A stretch of 64,000 nt of DNA. Origin: Bacteroidetes bacterium HGW-Bacteroidetes-6. Its GTDB lineage: Bacteria; Bacteroidota; Bacteroidia; Bacteroidales; DTU049. The stretch lies in NCBI GenBank assembly GCA_002842495.1, contig PHDB01000006.1:1-64000 (forward strand), read 5' to 3'. Position 1 is the first letter of the stretch. Every line of letters begins with the position of its first letter. The translations under genes were made by a program, and so were the position numbers. The notes beneath the pieces are model-generated. The model was given only the letters and a program-made list of their open reading frames with translations. It ran no database searches and was not told the origin of the DNA. Of this stretch, positions 11,401 to 19,401 are shown one piece after another.

Positions 11401-12332
11401 CTCCGCGCAACTGTATTATGTTTCCTTTTCAGGATGTATATCCCTCTCTTGGAGGAACTATCAAATACCAGACTCTGGGAACAACGCCAAACAGAAGATT
11501 CGTCCTCACTTTTGATAACGTTCCGTATTATAGCTGTACATCTATGCTTTTCACAGGTCAATTGAAGTTGTTTGAAACCTCCAACAATATAGAAATGCAT
11601 ATTACCAGTAAGGTTATTTGTTCAACCTGGAACGAAGGCGGAGCTATCCTGGGACTGCATAATTACAATGGGTCCTTATCTGTGGTTCCTGCTGGTTACA
11701 ACTATGCAAGCACCTGGACGGCAACAAACCAGGCGTGGCGCTTCACTTGTAATTGTGCAGGATGCATTGTACTGCCGGTTGAACTTGTTGAATTCACTGG
11801 TGAAAAAATATCCAGTAATGTCAATTATTTAAAATGGGCAACCGCTACGGAAACCAACAATGCATGGTTTGAACTTGAGAGAAAGAGCGAATCGAACGAA
11901 TTCGAGATGATCGCAAAGGTGGATGGTGCAGGCAACTCGAACGAATACATAAAATACTCCTACACCGATAACGAAGCACCAGAAGGACCCGCCTATTACA
12001 GATTGAAGCAAATTGACAAAGACGGACAATTTGCATACAGCGAGACCATTGTAGTTGGAGATGTTTCAGACCTTGCCGACATTTCTGCAGCTTATCCAAA
12101 TCCAGCCAACAATGAGTTAAAAATGAAAATTAACTCAGATGGTGCAGAATTGCGAGTTGTTTTAGTGAATAGCGGAGGCCAGGAGTTTGTTCTTGGAGAA
12201 GGTGTTAGCGTTATGGGTTATGGTGAACTTACATTCAATGTTGGTTCAATTCCTCCAGGGGTTTACTACCTCAAAGTTAGTTCAATGAAAAACGAATCTT
12301 ACTTCAAAGAAAAGATAGTTATTCAAAGATAA
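8481..12332 (+). CDS. Large secreted T9SS cargo protein with CUB-like domain, tandem pre-peptidase-type beta domains and type A sorting domain
   Basis: 1283 aa; signal peptide; CUB-like YCDDGGASSNYTTADYTQTFTPGTAGMSLRFVFNSWAIGDAQDYLVIYDGPN; repeats starting PPPSND(N/E/D)..; C-term AYPNPANNELKMKINSDGAELRVVLVNSGG...GVYYLKVSS. Confidence 0.88.
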   Translation: MKKIYTLILTIISLSAFSQTTIINPNTVGGFESGTTFAANGWTVVNAATTIWAVGTASFNSGVRGAYVSNDGGTTNAYTTGTSQTSHFYRNVTVPAGESSITLSFNWKGYGESSYDRLLVYTAPTSVTPVAGTPASSSTTLTGATLVGTFNLQSTWQSASISLDPALAGTTFRIIFTWQNDASAGTNPPTSIDNISLVSQAPYLMSNSPITTCSGLYCDDGGASSNYTTADYTQTFTPGTAGMSLRFVFNSWAIGDAQDYLVIYDGPNTSSPVIGTYDAASGSPGTITATNGTGQLTFYWYSDNNGLGAGWDASISCVTPPPSNDNCGNAISLTVNPDYACGTVTSGTVLNATQSPDAEACSGTSDDDVWYKFVATGTGHRVSLINVAGSTTDMYFSVYSGSCGSLTEMLCSDADLADITGLTAGNTYYVRVYTYTSTTGQTSTFDICIGTPPPPPSNDECAGAITLTVNGDQLCGTVTAGYTISATNSGIAACVGSGADDDVWFKFTATSTSHDFSLLNITGSTDLVHEIFSGTCGSLTSIACSDPNTSLWGGFTIGQTYYIRVYTYYSGASYSATFDICVGTPPPPPSNDDPCGAIPLSVNSGGCSYQSAVLGTSTTATPGIPVPGCGSLGPDIWFTAVVPASGRLIVDISPNGGPTDMDMAWYTATGCSGTFTLIECDDYDSQTGSSGMICRTGALCTVPGDCQQNATLTPGQTIYIRVWEYGGGTYGPFDICAYEPAAPGAASNCASATNIPSLPFTESGNTTCCRSNSVTAAEGCASSYQDGEDFLYTYTPAANETIDITVTGTLSYTGVFVTDRCPTLGSAVCVGSSTSSSGNPLLCGVNLLAGTTYYIMIDTDPTPNCTPFNISISTSSAPSCGLNYTASSIAFAPDLNNGTNIALPVDDRFSSSYIPIGFPFCFDGFQHTQLLVSSNGYVIFDPIGCSSNLPGANASPGGTSGWDITADVPNTTNAPRNCIMFPFQDVYPSLGGTIKYQTLGTTPNRRFVLTFDNVPYYSCTSMLFTGQLKLFETSNNIEMHITSKVICSTWNEGGAILGLHNYNGSLSVVPAGYNYASTWTATNQAWRFTCNCAGCIVLPVELVEFTGEKISSNVNYLKWATATETNNAWFELERKSESNEFEMIAKVDGAGNSNEYIKYSYTDNEAPEGPAYYRLKQIDKDGQFAYSETIVVGDVSDLADISAAYPNPANNELKMKINSDGAELRVVLVNSGGQEFVLGEGVSVMGYGELTFNVGSIPPGVYYLKVSSMKNESYFKEKIVIQR
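9438..10699 (+). repeat. Three tandem ~130-155 aa beta-sandwich repeats with Pro-rich linkers
   Basis: PPPSNDNCGNAISLTVNPD..., PPPPPSNDECAGAITLTVNGD..., PPPPPSNDDPCGAIPLSVNSG...; each ends FDIC(I/V)GT or FDICAYEP. Confidence 0.8.
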
Positions 12333-12361
12333 GCATTACCCATCCATTTTAATATCTACCA

Positions 12362-12397
12362 TTCCACCCGAAGCAATTAATTTTGCTTCGGGTGGAA
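12362..12397. terminator. Intrinsic terminator between convergent genes
   Basis: Perfect 15-bp stem TTCCACCCGAAGCAA / TTGCTTCGGGTGGAA, 6-nt loop TTAATT, followed by a T-run. Confidence 0.88.
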
Positions 12398-12490
12398 ATT
12401 TTTCAACTTGTTTAGTTTATCCAGTAAGTCAAAACAACCCACCAATCTTGTTCGTGGTGACATTGGCTTATAAGACATGAAGTTACAAAT

Positions 12491-13561
12491 CTATTCTTTC
12501 TCAACCTTTTCGGGTTTATAGCCCGATTTGTTCAGAATTTCCTGCGAATTGCTGTTCTTAAACAACTCGGTAAGTGTTACTTGTTGATTTTTCGACATAT
12601 AAGCGCGCACAATTTGCCAGCCAATATAACGTCCAACGCGTGGAGCACTGTTTTTCGAAAAAGCACTGGTAAAAGGAGCTTCTCCAACAAACTTGTTTAT
12701 ATCTTTAAATTCCGTAGTATGCAGTAACTTTTTCTCAATAAAAAAGCCCCAAACATTTCCCTGGTTTTTCTCAGCCCAAAAAAATTGTGGTGCACTATAT
12801 CCTATTTTTACAGAGTCTGGTACATCCTTAGTTACTACATCGCAGAAATAGAGCATTTTCCCTTCATACATCATACGATCAAGCAAGGATTTTCCTTTGC
12901 CTCCATTTTGTTCTAGTTGAGCTCGTGCTATTTCGGTAGCACACGATAGCAACAAATACTCTTTCGACATCCTGTTGGTGATATATTGCGGTAATCCCCA
13001 CATATCGTAAAGCGGATATTTCTGTCCCAAAAACATGTCAAGGGCAATCACCAACGTATTGTCAGCATATTTCACAGGAAATTCAATGTCGCCACCCGAC
13101 ACATAAGTATAAACCTGTGGAATTTTCCAATCTGGAATAAAATACTTGATGCGACGAAACATCATGCTCATATCCATTTCCAACCATGCCAACGACGGAT
13201 ACTGTTTCATCACTTCATTGTAAAGCGACATAATGGTCGGGTCTTGCCTGTATTGCTTCATAGCAAGAATATTCATGGGATCATCAAGATCCTCGGGCAC
13301 ATAAAAAAAACTGTATTTTTTGCTTAACGAAATCAACCCCGGTTTCAAACTATCAATAGGAATACCAAAAAGATCTTTTTCATACCGGTCTATTTTCACA
13401 TTAATAAAAGCAAGCGAATCGAGTTTACTTTGAGCAATATCGCGCTCATAGTCTTTTTTATCGCGATTGCAGCTGCATGAACTCAACAAGACTGCCACAA
13501 AAAACACAATGCCTAAAAGAACAAATTTTCCGATTTGTTTATTTTTTTGTGTGTGTTCCAT
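12491..13561 (-). CDS. gldB: Gliding motility lipoprotein GldB
   Basis: 356 aa; lipobox LLSSCSC; KIDRYEKDLFGI..., SLAWLEMDMSMMFRRIKYFIPDWKIPQVYTYVSGGDIEFPVKYADNTLVIALDMFLGQKYPLYDMWGLPQYI. Confidence 0.85.
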   Translation of the reverse strand: MEHTQKNKQIGKFVLLGIVFFVAVLLSSCSCNRDKKDYERDIAQSKLDSLAFINVKIDRYEKDLFGIPIDSLKPGLISLSKKYSFFYVPEDLDDPMNILAMKQYRQDPTIMSLYNEVMKQYPSLAWLEMDMSMMFRRIKYFIPDWKIPQVYTYVSGGDIEFPVKYADNTLVIALDMFLGQKYPLYDMWGLPQYITNRMSKEYLLLSCATEIARAQLEQNGGKGKSLLDRMMYEGKMLYFCDVVTKDVPDSVKIGYSAPQFFWAEKNQGNVWGFFIEKKLLHTTEFKDINKFVGEAPFTSAFSKNSAPRVGRYIGWQIVRAYMSKNQQVTLTELFKNSNSQEILNKSGYKPEKVEKE

Positions 13562-13605
13562 AATTTCCCTAAATTTGTCGTACCATTGAAATAAAACCCA
13601 AAAGT

Positions 13606-14286
13606 ATGAAAAAGATTGTATTGTCGTTTATTATTCTCTGCGCCTTTGTTGTCGTTTCGAATGCTCAGAATGAGAAGTTTTTCCGGTTTGGTGTTCATGG
13701 AAACACTGGATTGTCATGGATGAAACCCGATCAGGATTCATTGGAATATCAGGGAATGCGTATAGGTCTTGGCTGGGGTTTTATTGGCGAAATGACTATT
13801 GCCGATAATTTTTCGGTAGCCACGGGCTTTGATGTTTCCTACATGGGGGGAAAATTACAGAAAGCCGGGGTTTATCAATCATATCCACCCGATACTACAG
13901 AGATTCTTTCAATTGAAAACTCAACCTACAAACTTCAGTATCTTGACGTACCGATTTCATTGAAGATGAAAACCAATGAGATCAATTACATGACCTATTT
14001 CATGCGTATTGGCGGTTCGTTTGGTATTTGCCTGAACGGAAAAGCCGACCGCGAATACACATCGATTGGAGGAGGAAGCAACCTGACCATGAACGATATC
14101 GACCTCAAGGATACAAAAAACTTCTTCCGTGCCAATTTTCAGATTGGTGGCGGAGTAGAATATTCGCTGGGCGGAACCACTGCTTTACTGGGTGAGATTA
14201 CTTTTGTAAACGGTCTCACTTATTTAATCGAAGATAACAAAGCCATTGGAAATTACCTGATGTTTAAAGTCGGTATTCTATTCTAG
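13606..14286 (+). CDS. Outer membrane beta-barrel protein, porin/PorT family-like
   Basis: 226 aa, signal peptide; FFRFGVHGNTGLSWMKPDQDSLEYQGMRIGLGWGFIGEMTIADNFSVATG; alternating beta pattern, C-terminal aromatic. Confidence 0.75.
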   Translation: MKKIVLSFIILCAFVVVSNAQNEKFFRFGVHGNTGLSWMKPDQDSLEYQGMRIGLGWGFIGEMTIADNFSVATGFDVSYMGGKLQKAGVYQSYPPDTTEILSIENSTYKLQYLDVPISLKMKTNEINYMTYFMRIGGSFGICLNGKADREYTSIGGGSNLTMNDIDLKDTKNFFRANFQIGGGVEYSLGGTTALLGEITFVNGLTYLIEDNKAIGNYLMFKVGILF

Positions 14287-14305
14287 CAGCTTATATATTC
14301 CGAAT

Positions 14306-14336
14306 ATCCCGGTTCGGTTGAATCGGGATTTTTTTT
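14306..14336 (+). terminator. Intrinsic terminator
   Basis: ATCCCGGTTC-GGTT-GAATCGGGAT stem (one G-U) followed by T8. Confidence 0.8.
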
Positions 14337-14348
14337 AAACCGCCTTGT

Positions 14349-15974
14349 ATGAAAATTGCTCTTTGCCAGATCAACCCACATACCGGATATTTTGAATTTA
14401 ACCGGAACAAAATCCTCGACTTTATTGAAAAGAGTCGGCATGCAGGTGCACATCTTGCTGTATTTCCCGAATTAAGTTTGCCGGGCTATCCGCCACGCGA
14501 CTTTCTCGATTTCGACGATTTTACCGACTCTTGTTTGCTGGAAGCTGAAAAAATTGCATCTCTGGTTCACGGTCCTACTGTTGTGATAGGCAGTCCAACT
14601 TACAACAAAAGTGGTCGCGGCAAGATGTTACACAATTCGGCTTTGTTGCTGCATAACGGAAAAATTGAAGCCGAAATTCATAAAGCACTGCTCCCCAACT
14701 ATGACATTTTCGATGAATATCGCTACTTTGAGCCAGGGCGCGATTTTCGGGTAGCAGAAGTTGACAAAAAAAAGCTGGCAATAACCATTTGCGAAGACCT
14801 TTGGAACATTGAGGGAAAATATCTGTATGTTTCGGACCCCATGCAAGAACTCGCAAAGCAAAACCCCGACATCATCATCAATATTGCTGCATCGCCATTC
14901 AGCGAACAACAGTTCGAACGACGACTTGATGTAATGCGCTTTCATGCGAAAAAATACCGGATACCGGTTGTGTATGTAAATATGACAGGTGCGCAAACCG
15001 AGCTTATTTTCGATGGACGCTCTATGATTGTTATGCCCGACGGCCGCTATAAAGTATTGGCTTCGTTTCAGGAAGATTTTTATGTTTTTGACACTGATGC
15101 TATTTTTGAAGAATCGGCAGCTAAACCCGAAAACAACATTGAACTAATACACGATGCCTTGGTTTTTGGCATCCGCGAATACTTTACAAAACTGGGTTTT
15201 AAAAAAGCAGTGTTGGGTTTATCAGGTGGAATCGACAGTGCTGTAGTAGCTTGTTTGGCTTGTGAAGCAATTGGATCCGGAAATGTTTCGGGCTTGCTCA
15301 TGCCATCGCAGTTTAGTTCTCAGCATTCTGTTGACGATGCACTGAAACTTGCACAAAATGCGGGAATGGTACACAAAACTCTATCCATCCAGGAATCCTT
15401 TACCGCTGTAGAAGCAACGTTACATCCACTCTTCAAAAATCTGGCATTTAATATTGCTGAAGAAAATATTCAGGCAAGATTGCGAGCAGTATTGCTCATG
15501 GCTTATTCTAACAAATTCGGACATATTTTACTCAACACGTCCAACAAAAGTGAAGCTGCTGTTGGCTACGGAACATTGTATGGCGACATGTGTGGGGGGT
15601 TAAGTGTTATTGGCGACCTATATAAAACTCAGGTGTATGAACTGGCTCATTACATCAATCGAGAAAGCGAAATAATTCCGATGAATATAATTACTAAAGC
15701 TCCCTCGGCAGAGTTACGCCCCAACCAAAAAGACAGCGATTCGCTTCCCGAATACGACATTCTTGATGAAATTCTGAGATTATATATCGAAGAAACACAA
15801 AGTCCGGCCGATTTGGTAGCCAAAGGATACGAAAAAACACTGGTAGCTCGAATTGTGAAACTGGTAAACACGAGTGAATACAAACGTTATCAGTCGCCAC
15901 CAGCCTTGCGGGTCTCAACCAAGGCTTTTGGAACAGGCCGGCGTTTGCCTATCGCTGCAAAATATCTTTCATGA
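14349..15974 (+). CDS. nadE: Glutamine-dependent NAD+ synthase
   Basis: 541 aa; N-terminal nitrilase/amidase domain (FPELSLPGYPPRDFL, ITICEDLWN) plus C-terminal synthetase LGLSGGIDSAVVACLA, NTSNKSEAAVGYGTLYGDMCGGLSVIGDLYKTQV. Confidence 0.95.
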   Translation: MKIALCQINPHTGYFEFNRNKILDFIEKSRHAGAHLAVFPELSLPGYPPRDFLDFDDFTDSCLLEAEKIASLVHGPTVVIGSPTYNKSGRGKMLHNSALLLHNGKIEAEIHKALLPNYDIFDEYRYFEPGRDFRVAEVDKKKLAITICEDLWNIEGKYLYVSDPMQELAKQNPDIIINIAASPFSEQQFERRLDVMRFHAKKYRIPVVYVNMTGAQTELIFDGRSMIVMPDGRYKVLASFQEDFYVFDTDAIFEESAAKPENNIELIHDALVFGIREYFTKLGFKKAVLGLSGGIDSAVVACLACEAIGSGNVSGLLMPSQFSSQHSVDDALKLAQNAGMVHKTLSIQESFTAVEATLHPLFKNLAFNIAEENIQARLRAVLLMAYSNKFGHILLNTSNKSEAAVGYGTLYGDMCGGLSVIGDLYKTQVYELAHYINRESEIIPMNIITKAPSAELRPNQKDSDSLPEYDILDEILRLYIEETQSPADLVAKGYEKTLVARIVKLVNTSEYKRYQSPPALRVSTKAFGTGRRLPIAAKYLS

Positions 15975-16078
15975 CTCGACTATTATTAGGTTTGCATCCC
16001 TTAAGTGAATTAAGCGGATTTCATTGCTCATTACCTAACAACTCATAACAGATTATTGCAATCTCACAAGCTTTCAAT

Positions 16079-18118
16079 TTACTTCACCAGTCCACCATTC
16101 ATGGCTTCATTAAATGGATTTACCATCATGAGTGTCCCGTCAGCGTTTTCGGCATACAGAATCATCCCATTCGATTCCACTCCCTTGATTTCGCGTTTGC
16201 CTAAATTGACAACCACAACTACTTTTTTACCCATGAGCTGATCGGGTTCAAAAAATTCGGCTACACCCGAAACGATGGTGCGTACTTCGAAACCCATATC
16301 GACACTGAGTTTCATCAATTTTTTGGTTTTGGCTACTTTTTCAGCCTCCAAAATGGTTCCAACACGCAAATCGATTTTAGAGAAATCGTCGAAGGTAATA
16401 TTAGGTTTTATAGGCTCTGAGCTCATCGCAGCAGCTTTGTTTTCCTGTTTCGATTTTTCAAGTTTATCAAGCTGTTTCTGTATATCGGCATCCTCAATTT
16501 TTTCAAACAGCAATTCGGACTGATTCAGTACCGTCCCTTCAGAAAGCATTACTTTCCCGATACTTTCCCACGATGTTTCGCCGAGGTTCAACATCTTTTT
16601 AAGTTTGTCTGCAGTTTTGGGGAGAAATATTTCCGAAAGAATTGCCATATTGGCCGAAATCTGAAGTACATTATTCAGAATTCCTTTTACTTGTTCGGGA
16701 TCGGTTTTAAATACTTTCCAGGGTTCTTTATCAGTGAGATATTTATTTCCAAGACGGGCAATATCCATAAAAAAGGCAAGTGCTTCGCGGAAGCGAAATT
16801 GTTCGAGACTATGGGTTATCTTTTCTTTGAGTGAAACAATTTCTTTGAGAATTCCATCAAGGTCGGCTGCCTGTGTAGAAGCCGGTACTTTGCCTTCGAA
16901 ATATTTGTGTGTAAGCACCATTGCCCGATTCACAAAATTGCCAAAAATAGCAGCCAACTCATTATTGTTACGAGCCTGAAAGTCTTTCCAGGTAAAATCG
17001 TTGTCTTTGGTTTCGGGAGCATTGGCGGTGAGAACATAGCGAAGCACATCCTGCTTTCCGGGAAAATCCTCGAGGTATTCGTGAAGCCAAACGGCCCAGT
17101 TGCGCGAAGTGCTGATTTTATCTCCCTCAAGATTCAGAAATTCATTTGCCGGAACATTATCTGGTAAAATATAGCTACCCTCTGCTTTCAGCATCGCCGG
17201 AAAGATAATGCAATGGAAAACGATGTTGTCTTTTCCGATAAAATGGATCAGTCGCGAATCATCGCTTTTCCAATATTCTTCCCAGTTTTTTCCGTTTTGC
17301 TGCGCCCAATCACGGGTTGCAGAAATATAGCCAATAGGAGCATCGAACCATACGTACAATACTTTTCCTTCGGAATCGGCTAACGGAACTTTTACGCCCC
17401 AATCGAGGTCGCGTGTAACCGCACGCGGATGCAACCCCTGATCGATCCAACTTTTGCATTGCCCGTAAACATTGGCTTTCCAATCTTTGTGCCCATCAAG
17501 AATCCATTCTTTGAGCCATCCTTCGTATTGATCGAGTGGTAAAAACCAGTGCGACGTAGCTTTTTTTACGGGAACATTTCCCGAAAGTGCTGATCGGGGT
17601 TCAATAAGATCGTTGGCACTGAGCGAAGTTCCACATTTTTCGCACTGATCGCCATAGGCTTTTTCGTAGCCACAATGAGGGCATGTGCCTGTAATATAAC
17701 GGTCGGCCAAAAATTGCTTTGCTTCTTCGTCGTAGTATTGCTCCGATTCCATTTGTGCAAGTTTTCCTTCGGAATGAAGCCTAGTAAAAAAAGCTGATGC
17801 TGTTTCGTGATGCAAAGGCATGCTTGTGCGTGAGTAAACATCGAACGATATCCCCAGATCTTCGAACGATTTTTTAATTATTCCGTGGTATTTATCCACA
17901 ATATCCTGCGGCGACACATTTTGCTGCCGCGCCTTGATGGTGATGGGCACACCATGTTCGTCGCTACCTCCGATAAAAAGAACATCGCGACCTGTTTTGC
18001 GAAGATAGCGAACATAAATATCGGCAGGAACATACACGCCTGCCAAATGACCAATATGAATGGGACCATTGGCATATGGCAATGCTGTTGTAATTGTGTA
18101 TCGCTTGAATTCTTTCAT
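16079..18118 (-). CDS. metG: Methionyl-tRNA synthetase with C-terminal tRNA-binding domain
   Basis: 679 aa; [16 protein letters not shown], zinc site [27 protein letters not shown] signature, C-term [34 protein letters not shown]. Confidence 0.96.
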   Translation of the reverse strand: MKEFKRYTITTALPYANGPIHIGHLAGVYVPADIYVRYLRKTGRDVLFIGGSDEHGVPITIKARQQNVSPQDIVDKYHGIIKKSFEDLGISFDVYSRTSMPLHHETASAFFTRLHSEGKLAQMESEQYYDEEAKQFLADRYITGTCPHCGYEKAYGDQCEKCGTSLSANDLIEPRSALSGNVPVKKATSHWFLPLDQYEGWLKEWILDGHKDWKANVYGQCKSWIDQGLHPRAVTRDLDWGVKVPLADSEGKVLYVWFDAPIGYISATRDWAQQNGKNWEEYWKSDDSRLIHFIGKDNIVFHCIIFPAMLKAEGSYILPDNVPANEFLNLEGDKISTSRNWAVWLHEYLEDFPGKQDVLRYVLTANAPETKDNDFTWKDFQARNNNELAAIFGNFVNRAMVLTHKYFEGKVPASTQAADLDGILKEIVSLKEKITHSLEQFRFREALAFFMDIARLGNKYLTDKEPWKVFKTDPEQVKGILNNVLQISANMAILSEIFLPKTADKLKKMLNLGETSWESIGKVMLSEGTVLNQSELLFEKIEDADIQKQLDKLEKSKQENKAAAMSSEPIKPNITFDDFSKIDLRVGTILEAEKVAKTKKLMKLSVDMGFEVRTIVSGVAEFFEPDQLMGKKVVVVVNLGKREIKGVESNGMILYAENADGTLMMVNPFNEAMNGGLVK

Positions 18119-18177
18119 AGTCTATGTTTTTCAATATCAACGACCAGTGCTCTCCGACATTTTTCTAAAATCGAAGT

Positions 18178-18243
18178 CACATTGAGCTTGTCGAAATGTG
18201 GCAATAATATTCCTTTGTCATCCTTCGACAGGCTCAGGATGAC
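18178..18243. repeat. Pair of inverted palindromic REP-like intergenic elements
   Basis: CACATTGAGCTTGTCGAAATGTG (18178-18200) and GTCATCCTTCGACAGGCTCAGGATGAC (18217-18243); each forms a hairpin and their cores (TTGAGCTTGTCGAA / TTCGACAGGCTCAG) are near reverse complements. Confidence 0.75.
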
Positions 18244-18291
18244 CGATTTGCTGAGTATTGTATTTGAAACTGTTTTTAAAAAACTCATAGT

Positions 18292-19068
18292 CTAATATCT
18301 GACAGTAACAGGTACATTTGTGCGTTTTCTAAGAAAACTTCCTGCGTAATCCATTTCCTCTTTCCCGATTTTTTCAAGATTTTTATCTGGAGTTGGTCGA
18401 TCGATCGGATAAATCATCCATTCCGAAGCTCCAATTGAAGAAACAAAAGCAGCCAAATCGTTCAAAGAGGTTTCGTTGATGTTATCGATGCGCTTGCCCC
18501 CAAATTCACCCCGCAGTAACAGTGTTTGCACAATGAAATTTCCGTCAAAATCTTTCAGGCTGCGCATAATTTGCTCAAGTTCGATACCTGCTGCAGGATT
18601 GTTGATGAGCCTAAACTGTCCCGGATCGGTCGAATCGAGTTTCAAAATGGCTTTGTCTGCCATTTTTAATGCTTCTGCAACCAACGGTTTATAAAGCTGT
18701 GTAGAGTTGGAAAGAACTGCGATTTTAGCAGAAGGAGCAAGCTCGTTTCGAAGTCGTACAGTTTCTTTCATGATAAAATTAAATTCGGGATGTAAGGTTG
18801 GCTCACCGTTTCCGGCAAACGTAAGCACATCTGGAATTTCACCTTCAGCAATCATAGCCTTGAGTTGTTTTTCTAGAGCGTCAACAACCTGATTGACTTT
18901 AGGTAGTTTCGATTCGTGTTTCTTTTCAGTCCAGCCACATTCGCAATACACACACTCAAATGTGCACACCTTCTTTTCGGCTGGCAGTAAATTGATGCCC
19001 AACGACAATCCTAAGCGGCGGCTACGCACCGGCCCAAAAATGATGCTGCCGAAAAGATGCGTTTCCAT
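18292..19068 (-). CDS. Radical SAM protein
   Basis: 258 aa; CTFECVYCECGW (CxxxCxxC-type cluster), LTFAGNGEPTLHPEF, GPVRSRRLGLSLGINLLP. Confidence 0.85.
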   Translation of the reverse strand: METHLFGSIIFGPVRSRRLGLSLGINLLPAEKKVCTFECVYCECGWTEKKHESKLPKVNQVVDALEKQLKAMIAEGEIPDVLTFAGNGEPTLHPEFNFIMKETVRLRNELAPSAKIAVLSNSTQLYKPLVAEALKMADKAILKLDSTDPGQFRLINNPAAGIELEQIMRSLKDFDGNFIVQTLLLRGEFGGKRIDNINETSLNDLAAFVSSIGASEWMIYPIDRPTPDKNLEKIGKEEMDYAGSFLRKRTNVPVTVRY

Positions 19069-19401
19069 TTACTTTACGTCTCCTGATAATGTTCCCAAAA
19101 ATTCATAGGTGGCATCCAGCGACTTGCTGAAAACATCGAAATGTTCATTAATCATGCTTTTCATTGCCTTTGAACGAGCAACGCGATTTTTTTTACGATC
19201 TTCGGGAAGAAGGCGTTCACGTTTCGCTGTTGGATTCTGAATAGCAGAGATAAACTGGTTGCGGCTTACTGCTACTTTTTCGAGATACTGCATAATTTCT
19301 TCGCCTTTGTCCTGATATAAGGACATCATCATGATTCCATCAACCAAAACTTCGTTGGTAAGAAAATTTACGTCGCCTTTGATTCCTCTTTTGTTAGCCA
19401 T
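19069..19401 (-). CDS. Conserved small protein of unknown function, between dxs and the radical SAM gene
   Basis: 110 aa; overlaps the dxs end and abuts the radical SAM start. Confidence 0.7.
   Translation of the reverse strand: MANKRGIKGDVNFLTNEVLVDGIMMMSLYQDKGEEIMQYLEKVAVSRNQFISAIQNPTAKRERLLPEDRKKNRVARSKAMKSMINEHFDVFSKSLDATYEFLGTLSGDVK

Noticed and set aside
17050-17130. KISTS instead of KMSKS in MetG
   Set aside because: Noted as a variant signature, but I believe [11 protein letters not shown] is normal for Bacteroidota MetG, so not novel
17885-18295. 136-aa plus-strand ORF at the metG 5' end
   Set aside because: Mostly antisense to metG and then runs through the REP-like palindromes; not a real protein
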